Below are positions 1 to 5,607 of a stretch of DNA of 6,740 nt, piece by piece (within the stretch, counting starts at the first letter, position 1; each line of letters begins with the position of its first letter). The translations under genes were made by a program, and so were the position numbers. The notes beneath the pieces were generated by a model. The model worked only from the letters and a program-made list of their open reading frames with translations, ran no database searches and was not told where the DNA came from. Source of the DNA: Fibrobacter succinogenes (GTDB lineage Bacteria; Fibrobacterota; Fibrobacteria; Fibrobacterales; CADBQJ01); contig CADBQJ010000052.1 of NCBI GenBank assembly GCA_902796785.1, positions 1 through 6,740 on the forward strand, given 5' to 3'.

Positions 1-374
1 ACCTGCGGGATGTCGAGCTGCGCGGAAAGGACGTCGAGCAGCTTCTCCTCGGAGACGCGCTTGAGCTCGAGCAGGCACTTGCCGATCTTCTGGCCGGTGC
101 GCTTCTGCATGGCGAGCGCCTCGTCGATGTCCTCGGGCTTGACGATCTTCTGCTCGAGGAGGATCTCGCCCAGCCTCTTCTTCTGCTTGAGGGTGATCTG
201 TTCCCCCAGGATCGAGGCCATCGTCTCTTCGTCGACGAACCCGAGCCTGACGATCACCTTGCCGAGCATCAGGCCGGTGCGCTGGTGCTCGTTCATGGCG
301 TGCTGGAGCTGGTCTTCGTCGATCAGCCCCTGCGCCAGGAGGATTTCCCCGATTTTCGTCCCTTTCTGCGCCAT
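1..374 (-). CDS. N-terminus of a PilB/GspE-type protein with two tandem MshEN modules (partial, runs off the left edge)
   Basis: Reading leftwards from the ATG at 374-372, the frame is open to the window edge and gives 124 residues. They form two consecutive modules of the MshEN family, the c-di-GMP-binding N-terminal domain of motor ATPases such as MshE and PilB. Each module is a pair of 24-residue motifs (basic-Leu-Gly at positions 1-3, Leu at 6, Gly at 10, Leu at 17 and 21, Gln at 24) separated by exactly five residues. Module 1 covers residues 7-59 and module 2 covers 67-119; the segment ends with LDIPQV, the usual lead into the rest of the domain. The gene starts 16 bases after the thiL stop. 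A GGGAG overlapping that stop lies 12 bases upstream of the ATG, which is a long spacing. With pilMNOPQ nearby, a pilus assembly ATPase (PilB) is the best guess. No Walker box is in the window, so GspE or another MshEN protein remains possible. Confidence 0.75.
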   Translation of the reverse strand, partial: MAQKGTKIGEILLAQGLIDEDQLQHAMNEHQRTGLMLGKVIVRLGFVDEETMASILGEQITLKQKKRLGEILLEQKIVKPEDIDEALAMQKRTGQKIGKCLLELKRVSEEKLLDVLSAQLDIPQ

Positions 375-390
375 AACCGGAAGCGGCTCC

Positions 391-1386
391 CTAGAAGTGG
401 CTCCAACCCGTGGCCCCGACGGCGGCGACCGAACCGTCGCGCCGACGCAGGCAGACTCCGCTCCCCCGCTCCACGACTCCGATTCTCCGGAGCGCGCCGC
501 GGGAGGCCGTCTCTTCCAATATAGACTCAAAATCGCCCGGAGAGGCCGAACTCGTGAAGAGAAGTTGATACTCCTCGCCGGAGGAGCCGACCAGCTCGAC
601 GGGATCGAGCCCGCGCCCGCGCGCGAACTCCTCCAGCCCCTCGGGAACGGGGAGAAGCTCCTCGTCTAGGACGATCCGGACGCCGGAGTCCCCGGCCAGG
701 TGGTTCGCCTCGGAGAAGAGGCCGTCGCTGACGTCGATGCAGGCCCCGGTCCGTTCGTCGGCGGCCAGGGCGGGGCCCCACCCTGCGGGATATTCGGGCG
801 TCCGGTGGCGCTTCAGCGCCTCGCGCTCGAAGTCGGTCCGCCCCTCGCGTTCGCCCGATTCGAGCAGCTCGAGGCCCGCCCGGCTCAGCCCGAGGGGGCC
901 CGAAACGTAGACGGCTTCGCCGGGCCGCGCGCCGGCCCTGCGGAGAATCCGCCGTCCGGGCCTGCCCGCGACGGCGATGGAGAGCGTCAGGGCCGGCGCG
1001 CGGACCACGTCGCCCCCGACGACCGTGGCGCCGCGGCGGCGCGAGGCCAGGGAAACGGCCTCGCGGAGCGCGGGAAGGAGGGAGTCGGGGGCGCCGGCGG
1101 GAATCCCCAGCCCGAGCAGGATCCACTCCGGGGTCCCGCCCATGGCGTTGACGTCGGAGAGGTTGGAGACGAAGGCCTTGTCGACGAACTCCTCCGGGGA
1201 GCTCCAGTCGGTCCGGAAGTGGACCCCCTCGACCGAGAGGTCCGTGGAAAGGAGGATTCCGCCCGGGAGGTTCCCGAGGAAGGCGGCGTCGTCGCCGATT
1301 CCGATCCCCTCCTGCGGAGGCAGGGGCGGCAGGGCCCTCCGGAGGGAGTCGATGAAGGCGAATTCGCCCGTGGAGGAGGTCGACAT
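391..1386 (-). CDS. thiL: Thiamine-monophosphate kinase
   Basis: The 331-residue product is close to the usual ThiL length (about 325). ThiL phosphorylates thiamine monophosphate with ATP to make thiamine diphosphate, the active cofactor, in the cytoplasm. Family landmarks occur in order: GIGDDAA (29-35, metal and ATP binding), STDLSVEGVHF (47-57), NLSDVNAMGG (75-84), VGGDVVRA (123-130), IDVSDGL (217-223, metal-binding Asp) and SGEEYQLLF (269-277). The last is normally GGEDYELLF, a conservative variation that should not abolish activity. The start at 1386 leaves about 25 residues before GIGDD, as expected for the family. No good Shine-Dalgarno sequence is visible; the nearest GGAG is 15 bases upstream. 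The gene is divergent from the receiver-like gene and is followed after 16 bases by the MshEN gene, so the two are probably co-transcribed. Confidence 0.95.
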   Translation of the reverse strand: MSTSSTGEFAFIDSLRRALPPLPPQEGIGIGDDAAFLGNLPGGILLSTDLSVEGVHFRTDWSSPEEFVDKAFVSNLSDVNAMGGTPEWILLGLGIPAGAPDSLLPALREAVSLASRRRGATVVGGDVVRAPALTLSIAVAGRPGRRILRRAGARPGEAVYVSGPLGLSRAGLELLESGEREGRTDFEREALKRHRTPEYPAGWGPALAADERTGACIDVSDGLFSEANHLAGDSGVRIVLDEELLPVPEGLEEFARGRGLDPVELVGSSGEEYQLLFTSSASPGDFESILEETASRGALRRIGVVERGSGVCLRRRDGSVAAVGATGWSHF

Positions 1387-1422
1387 ACGTGCGGAATATA
1401 GCTCCGGAAGGCCCTTTTCTGT

Positions 1423-1452
1423 GTTATCTTTTCAATATCGGGTCGTTGCCAA
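1423..1452 (-). promoter_or_regulatory. Candidate sigma-70-type promoter for thiL
   Basis: Read on the minus strand, TTGGCA (1452-1447, five of six matches to the -35 consensus) is followed after 18 bases by GATAAC (1428-1423, four of six matches to -10). A start near 1416 would give a leader of about 30 bases before the thiL ATG. This is the least GC-rich stretch in the window, as expected for a promoter region. The assignment rests on pattern matching alone. Confidence 0.4.
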
Positions 1453-1467
1453 AATCGAACGTTTTTC

Positions 1468-1471
1468 AGGA
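1468..1471 (+). promoter_or_regulatory. Ribosome binding site deciding the TTG start of the receiver-like gene
   Basis: AGGA lies six bases before the TTG at 1478-1480. This supports starting there rather than at the in-frame GTG at 1421, which would add 19 residues ahead of the first predicted beta strand. That GTG also has a possible GGAAGG upstream, so the choice is not certain. Confidence 0.5.
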
Positions 1472-1477
1472 TTTGAC

Positions 1478-1906
1478 TTGGCCAAGCATTTCATCTTCAT
1501 CGCGCCTGACCGACCGGACGTCCGGGAGATGGTGGACTGGTCCGTGGACTGGCTGGAAAGCAACCGGCCGGACGAAATCCCCGACGTCTACCTGATCACC
1601 TCGCTCCAGACGGCCCTCCGCGCCATCGCCACCCCCGTGGTCTCGGGCGAACTCCCCCAGATGATCGTGGCGGACCACCGGCTCGACCCCGAAAAGATGC
1701 CGAAATTCGTCGCGGACCTGCGCGCCGCCTATCCCGAATGCTGGACGGTGGAGCTGCTGACCCGCGCCGCCGGCGTCCCCTCGCAGCCCGACTCGACCGC
1801 GCTGGTCCACCCCGTCTCCAAGGAGGAGTGGCTCGACCAGGTGCGCTACTCCTTCGACGACGCCCCCACGCCCCAGTGGTCCAGGGCGACCCTCCGGGAG
1901 ATCTAG
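1478..1906 (+). CDS. Stand-alone, degenerate response-regulator receiver (CheY-like) protein
   Basis: Started at the TTG at 1478, the product is 142 residues, roughly one receiver domain with a short tail. The layout follows the CheY fold. Strand 1 is HFIFIAPD (4-11), and PDRPDVREM resembles the familiar DDEPDVREML loop. Strand 3 is MIVADHRL (62-69), with D66 at the phosphorylation position. Strand 4 ends in LLT (93-95), with T95 at the switch Thr/Ser position. LVHPVSKEEWLDQVR (109-123) matches the strand-5 region that normally reads K-P. Two usual catalytic residues are changed: the first Asp of the acidic pair is P10, and the conserved Lys is H111. Phosphorylation may therefore be weak or absent. 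No output domain is present. It is divergent from thiL and convergent with pilQ, so it may act in pilus or twitching control, but that is context only. The family call is by eye. Confidence 0.6.
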   Translation: MAKHFIFIAPDRPDVREMVDWSVDWLESNRPDEIPDVYLITSLQTALRAIATPVVSGELPQMIVADHRLDPEKMPKFVADLRAAYPECWTVELLTRAAGVPSQPDSTALVHPVSKEEWLDQVRYSFDDAPTPQWSRATLREI

Positions 1907-1929
1907 CCGGATCCGATTCAAACGGAAAA

Positions 1930-1960
1930 CCCCGGACGGATCGTCCGGGGCCTCTTTTTT
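1930..1960 (+). terminator. Rho-independent terminator, possibly bidirectional
   Basis: A perfect nine-base-pair stem (1930-1938 with 1942-1950, CCCCGGACG paired with CGTCCGGGG) around a three-base loop is followed by CCTCTTTTTT (1951-1960). It sits 23 bases after the stop of the receiver-like gene. On the minus strand the same hairpin is followed by only four T residues (from 1929-1926), so it may also end the pil operon, less efficiently. It lies between two convergent genes, where a shared terminator is common. Confidence 0.9.
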
Positions 1961-1972
1961 CGCGCGAATATC

Positions 1973-3610
1973 CTATTGCCAGCCTTCGTCGTCGGCCGAG
2001 GCGGCCTCGGCGGGCGCTTCCTGCCGCGCGGGAGCGGGCTCGGCCTTGGCGGGTTCCGCGGCGGGAGCGGGTTCCGGCGCGGGCTTCGCTTCGGGAGCGG
2101 GCTGCGCGGCGGGGGCCGGCTGCGGTTCGGGAGCGGGCTGGGCCGCGGGGGCGGGAGCCGGTTCGGCCGGAGCGGCGGCGCTTTCCACCTTGACGGGCTG
2201 CGGGGCCGGTTCGGCGGGCGCGGGAGCGGCGACGGGCACGGGGCCCGCGTTCCCGCGGTAGAGGAAGGAGTCCTCGCGGCGCTTGATGATGTTCGGGGTG
2301 ACGAAGATCACCAGGTCCTTCTTGGAGTAGACCTTCTGCGTGTGCTTGAAGAGATGGCCGAGGAGCGGGATGTCCTTGAGGAAGGGGATGCCCGACTCGA
2401 CTTCGCTCTCCTCGTTGGTGGTCAGGCCCGCGATCACGACCGTTTCGCCGTCGTTGATCAGCACGGAGGTCTGGGCCTTCTGCTCCTGCTTGATCGGCTG
2501 GCCCGCGGCGTCCACGCTGAAGGAGGAGTTTTCGGGTTCCAGCTCGAGGAGCACGCGGCCGTCGCTGGTGATGTGCGGCGTGACGCGCAGCGAGATGCCG
2601 GCCGTCATCTGGGTGATGGCCGCCACGCCCTGGGCGTCGAGGGTGCGGATCGACTGCGTTTCGCCCATGTCGATCATGGCCTGCTGGTGGTCCAGCGTGG
2701 TCACCTGCGGCGAGGCGAGCAGTTCGGTCTTGTCGTCCTTCATGTATTCGTTGATGGCCAGCCCCACGTTGCCCTGGAAGAGACCGAGGGAGAGCGAGGC
2801 GGAGGCGGTCCCGATGCCGGGCGCGCCGGCGGGGTTGACCTGCAGGCGGGCCGCCGAGCGGGGGTCGTGCAGCGACTGGGTGGGCAGCTCGCCGGAGCCC
2901 TGGTAGGAGCCGGAGGTCTGCGGGAGGTTGCGGGCGGCCATGCCGCTGGAGGCGATCGACCAGTCGATGCCCGATTCCTGCTGCATCTTGGAGTCCATCA
3001 CCACCAGGCGGGCGGTGATGACCACCTGGCGCGTCTCGATGTCGAGGTCGGCCACGGTCTGCGCCACCAGGTCGAGCACCTTCTCGGAGGCGTTGACGAC
3101 GATGGAGTTGTTGCGCTCCACGACGGTGACGGAGCCGGAGTATTCGTTGACGATGCTGCTGAGCACGCTCTGGAGGTCGCGCGCCTTGGCGTGGTTGAGC
3201 GTGAAGGTGCGGCGCACCTTCGGGGCGTTGCGCAGCAGGTTGTTCTCCTTCTGCGCGGCGTCGGTGATGCGGCGGTTGTAGTCGCTCAGGCGCAGCACGT
3301 GGATGTACTTGTCCTCGATGACCCACTTGTACTCGTAGAGGTTGCAGATCAGGTCGAGCACTTCGCTCCAGGTCTTGTTGCGCACGTTCAGCGCGATCTT
3401 GCCGCCGATGTTCGGCGCGGGGACGATGTCGACGCCGGCGTGGACGCTGAGGGCCGCGAAGACCGACTTGATGTCGGAGTTGGGGAAGTAGAAGTCGAGG
3501 CGGCGCTGCTCCTTGCCGCCGAAGTCGGAGGAGGAGGGGGCGGCGGATGCCGCCGAGACGGCGAGGAGCGCCATCAGGGCCAGGAACGCGACGCGGAATG
3601 CTTTTTTCAT
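1973..3610 (-). CDS. pilQ: Type IV pilus secretin PilQ (compact, with a long Ala/Pro/Glu-rich C-terminal tail)
   Basis: The 545-residue product forms the outer-membrane pore for the pilus. Parts in order: a signal peptide (1-23, cut after ASA); an STN-type domain (about 38-107) with the fold seen in secretins and TonB receptors; an N1-like ring domain (about 132-192); and the secretin barrel domain (about 195-443). The barrel carries LLASPQVTTLD (297-307) and the secretin signature GETVVIAGL (388-396), eleven residues, then IPFLKDIPLLG (408-418). After IFVTPNII (435-442) comes a low-complexity tail (about 457-545) rich in Ala, Pro and Glu, including AAQPAPE twice (489-495, 501-507). Canonical PilQ is usually longer and begins with AMIN domains, which I do not see. 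The last gene of the operon, it starts 13 bases after the pilP stop with a weak GGGGG at five bases. A T2SS secretin is unlikely given the pilMNOP context. Confidence 0.93.
   Translation of the reverse strand: MKKAFRVAFLALMALLAVSAASAAPSSSDFGGKEQRRLDFYFPNSDIKSVFAALSVHAGVDIVPAPNIGGKIALNVRNKTWSEVLDLICNLYEYKWVIEDKYIHVLRLSDYNRRITDAAQKENNLLRNAPKVRRTFTLNHAKARDLQSVLSSIVNEYSGSVTVVERNNSIVVNASEKVLDLVAQTVADLDIETRQVVITARLVVMDSKMQQESGIDWSIASSGMAARNLPQTSGSYQGSGELPTQSLHDPRSAARLQVNPAGAPGIGTASASLSLGLFQGNVGLAINEYMKDDKTELLASPQVTTLDHQQAMIDMGETQSIRTLDAQGVAAITQMTAGISLRVTPHITSDGRVLLELEPENSSFSVDAAGQPIKQEQKAQTSVLINDGETVVIAGLTTNEESEVESGIPFLKDIPLLGHLFKHTQKVYSKKDLVIFVTPNIIKRREDSFLYRGNAGPVPVAAPAPAEPAPQPVKVESAAAPAEPAPAPAAQPAPEPQPAPAAQPAPEAKPAPEPAPAAEPAKAEPAPARQEAPAEAASADDEGWQ
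2079..2101. repeat. 23-base repeat, copy 1 (pilQ tail)
   Basis: These 23 bases are identical, in the same orientation, to 4390-4412. On the minus strand they encode the core of PAPEAKPA (PilQ residues 504-511). The match joins two low-complexity coding segments, so it could reflect exchange between them or convergence under the same amino-acid and codon bias. Confidence 0.8.
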
Positions 3611-3623
3611 ATCGACCCCCGGG

Positions 3624-4919
3624 TCACTCGATGATCTTGGGAAGCGTCATCGAGAACTTTCGGCTCACGCCGAATTCGGTCAGAAGGAAGACGACTTCGT
3701 CCTTGGTGATCTTGTAGACGTTGCCGTTGACCACTTCGTCGCCTTCGCGCAGCGTGTAGGAGACGCCGCGCAGGCGGACGTCCTCGAAGATGGCCAGCGG
3801 GGTTTCGGAATCCCAGATGATGCCGACCAGCTGCACTTCGTCGATCGAGAGACCCTCGATTTCGGGTTCCTCGAAGGGGACGAAGGGGTCGCGGCGGCCG
3901 AAGGAGGAGTAGCTGTAGCGCTGCTTGGGCGCCCTGGAGGGGGCGACGGCGCCGGTGTCGCCCGGAGCGCGGTTTTCGCCGATGGTCACCTCCTTGGTGA
4001 CTCCCAGCTCGTTTTCGCGGAGAGAGACGTTGCCGGAGCCGTCCTGCATCCGGCTGATCTGGCGGTTGACCAGCTTGCGCAGCTGGGCTTCGTCGGCCGA
4101 GGTGACCTCCTCGAGGCGCTTGACTTCGGAGGCGGGCACGTAGGCGGAGCGGTCGCCGTCGTCCACGACGTACCATTCGCCGCGGCGGTCGTTCGAGAAG
4201 AGCGTGTCGCCCACGTTGAGCTTGCGGACCACCGCGGAGGAGCGGTCGGGCTTGGCGAAGAGGAGGCTCTTGGGGGCGTTGACCACCAGGCGGCGCTGCC
4301 CCTGGAGGACGAAGCTCTTGCCGGAGACGGAGGAGCGGGAGATTTCCTGGTAGAACTCCTCGAGCTCGGCGTTGCGGTCGGGCTTGGAAGCGGGCTTCGC
4401 TTCGGGAGCGGGGGCCGGCGCGGGCTTGGCTTCCGGCTTCGGGGCGGGCTTCGCTTCGGGCGCGGGAGCCGGCTTGGCTTCGGGCTTGGCGGCGGCCTTC
4501 GCGGGAGCGGGCCAGGTCCACGAGCCCTTTTCGGCCGGGCAGCTCCAGGCGACGGAGAAGCGGCCGTCCTTCAGCGACTTCTCGATCTTCGCGACGGGAG
4601 CCTGGGGCCTGATCTGGAAGACGGCGACGCGCTTGCCGGCGCTTTCGCGGACCACGACGCGCGCGCGGGCCACGCCGGCCGTCGCGGGAGCCTGGACCGC
4701 CTCGTCCCATTCCACGCCGGCGAACCCTGCTTCGACGCCCTTGCCGCCGTCGGTGACGCGGGCGAAGTAGGAGGGAAGCGCCCCCTTCGCGTCGAACTGC
4801 CACCAGGCGCGGCAGGCGCCGTCCCTGCTTTCGAATCCGACCTTCTGCAGCGGACCGGCCCAGGCCGCGCCGAGCGCGCCGAGGAGCAGGAAAAGAATTG
4901 CGTTCTTCTTCGTCCGCAT
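3624..4919 (-). CDS. pilP: Enlarged PilP-like pilus protein: signal peptide, AMIN-like region, Pro/Ala/Lys linker, SH3b-like domain, PilP domain
   Basis: PilP bridges the PilN-PilO inner-membrane pair and the PilQ secretin. The C-terminal part (about 338-431) is the PilP domain: FGRRDPFVPFE (340-350), then DEVQLVGIIWD (360-370), LAIFED (375-380) and TLREGDEVVNGNVYKI (389-404). Ahead of it are parts that ordinary PilP, about 170-180 residues, lacks. There is a signal peptide (1-21, cut after AWA); a 23-127 beta-rich region that may be AMIN-like, with C36 and C127 as a possible disulfide; a linker (137-182) with four PEAKPA copies; and a segment at 209-270 with SH3b features (VVNAPKSLLFAKPD, VRKLNVGDTL, GEWYVVDDG, AYVPASEVK). 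Canonical PilP is a lipoprotein, but no lipobox Cys is present here. The gene sits four bases after the pilO stop, with GGAAG seven bases upstream, and is followed by pilQ. The PilP call is firm, SH3b is likely, and AMIN is tentative. Confidence 0.85.
   Translation of the reverse strand: MRTKKNAILFLLLGALGAAWAGPLQKVGFESRDGACRAWWQFDAKGALPSYFARVTDGGKGVEAGFAGVEWDEAVQAPATAGVARARVVVRESAGKRVAVFQIRPQAPVAKIEKSLKDGRFSVAWSCPAEKGSWTWPAPAKAAAKPEAKPAPAPEAKPAPKPEAKPAPAPAPEAKPASKPDRNAELEEFYQEISRSSVSGKSFVLQGQRRLVVNAPKSLLFAKPDRSSAVVRKLNVGDTLFSNDRRGEWYVVDDGDRSAYVPASEVKRLEEVTSADEAQLRKLVNRQISRMQDGSGNVSLRENELGVTKEVTIGENRAPGDTGAVAPSRAPKQRYSYSSFGRRDPFVPFEEPEIEGLSIDEVQLVGIIWDSETPLAIFEDVRLRGVSYTLREGDEVVNGNVYKITKDEVVFLLTEFGVSRKFSMTLPKIIE
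4390..4412. repeat. 23-base repeat, copy 2 (pilP linker)
   Basis: This segment is identical to 2079-2101 and encodes the core of PAPEAKPA at PilP residues 170-177. A further copy, differing by about one base, lies near 4445-4466 and encodes residues 152-159. The linker therefore also contains internal repeats that could expand or contract. Confidence 0.8.
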
Positions 4920-4923
4920 GGCG

Positions 4924-5604
4924 TTACTTCCGCGAAGAGAAGGTGACGAGCCTGAAGCTGACGGTCATCGTCGTGGGCGTCGTGCCGTGGCTCTTGGCGT
5001 TTTCGATTTCCTTTTTCATCCCGCTGAAGCGGCGGATCTTCACGTCGTTGATGCGGGTGGGATAGTCGAAGTTCGCGATTTCGGCGAACATGTCGCCCAG
5101 CTGGTGGTAGCCGCCCTCCACCTCGAGCTTGTAGTAGTTCTCGTTGTAGTAGGTCGACGGGTCGTCGGAGGCGGCCGCGGCCTGCTGTCCGGCGGGAGGA
5201 GGCGGAGCCGGCGGACGGTTGACGGGCTCCACCGAGACCACGCGCACGCCCGCCTGGCGGACGGCCACGTAGATGTCGTGCAGGCGGAGCGGCACCTTTT
5301 CCTCGTCGGGGAACATCTCCTTCAGACGGGCGAGCTCCACCTGGGCGTCGGCCACTTCCTTTTCGAACTGGGGCTTGCGGGCCGCCTCGCGCATGATGCG
5401 GTCGAGCTCCTTGCTCTGCGACTCGATCTTCGCCTGGGTCTCGAGGATCTCCTGCTGGAGGGGGTCGAAGGAGAGGAACCAGAAGGCCGCGCAGACCGCC
5501 AGCGTGACGACGATCATCGACAGCATGTAGATGGTGAGCGGGTCGCGGAAGTCCACCTTTCGCAGCGAGTTCATCAGGTCGGCGGAGGGATTCGGCTTGG
5601 CCAT
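4924..5604 (-). CDS. pilO: Type IV pilus inner-membrane alignment protein PilO
   Basis: The 226-residue product has the PilO layout. A short cytoplasmic N-terminus is followed by one membrane segment (about 24-44, TIYMLSMIVV onward), a charged heptad-like coiled coil (about 48-97) and a periplasmic ferredoxin-like domain (about 104-225). PilO pairs with PilN through these regions and hands on to PilP. The periplasmic domain is interrupted by a Pro/Ala-rich stretch (about 129-146, including PPAPPPP), probably a flexible loop between its first strands and the YYKLEVEGGYHQLGDMFAEI segment. That segment (157-176) matches the characteristic part of the family, in which a strand leads into a helix that ends at the membrane-distal face. 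The start follows the pilN stop by three bases, with AGGGGG eight bases upstream. Its position between pilN and pilP settles the assignment despite low family sequence conservation. Confidence 0.93.
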   Translation of the reverse strand: MAKPNPSADLMNSLRKVDFRDPLTIYMLSMIVVTLAVCAAFWFLSFDPLQQEILETQAKIESQSKELDRIMREAARKPQFEKEVADAQVELARLKEMFPDEEKVPLRLHDIYVAVRQAGVRVVSVEPVNRPPAPPPPAGQQAAAASDDPSTYYNENYYKLEVEGGYHQLGDMFAEIANFDYPTRINDVKIRRFSGMKKEIENAKSHGTTPTTMTVSFRLVTFSSRK

Positions 5605-5607
5605 CTT

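Larger units (their letters stand above)
1387..1477. other. Divergent intergenic region between thiL and the receiver-like gene
   Basis: This 91-base stretch is visibly richer in A+T than its surroundings and separates two diverging genes, so it should hold both promoters. A candidate for the minus strand (thiL) is visible. I could not find a convincing -35/-10 pair for the plus-strand gene. No RNA gene or riboswitch is evident. In particular, I did not see a TPP riboswitch (THI box) ahead of thiL, and the leader is too short to hold one. Confidence 0.5.

Noticed and set aside
977..1477. Upstream in-frame extension of the receiver-like gene, antisense to thiL
   Set aside because: It lies inside thiL on the opposite strand, and the receiver fold begins right after the TTG at 1478, which has its own ribosome site.
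1477..1486. Perfect 10-base palindrome CTTGGCCAAG at the receiver-like gene start
   Set aside because: It is short, single and overlaps the first codons, so chance and coding constraint explain it; no second copy was noticed.
1596..3326. Minus-strand open frame of 576 codons across pilQ and the receiver-like gene
   Set aside because: It is an Arg/Pro-rich out-of-frame shadow of pilQ and runs through the terminator into the convergent gene.
3602..3607. Run of six A residues (minus strand) just after the pilQ start, possible phase-variation tract
   Set aside because: It is simply the two Lys codons of the signal peptide plus one base pattern common in such starts; six bases is too short to suggest phase variation.
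1976..3634. Long plus-strand open frame (552 codons) opposite pilQ
   Set aside because: It is the antisense of a clear secretin gene, its product is a Gly/Val/Asp-rich sequence with no recognisable domain, and GC-rich codon bias keeps antisense frames free of stops.
3513..4946. Long plus-strand open frame (477 codons) opposite pilP
   Set aside because: Mirror frame of pilP with low-complexity Gly/Leu/Asp composition and no family motif.
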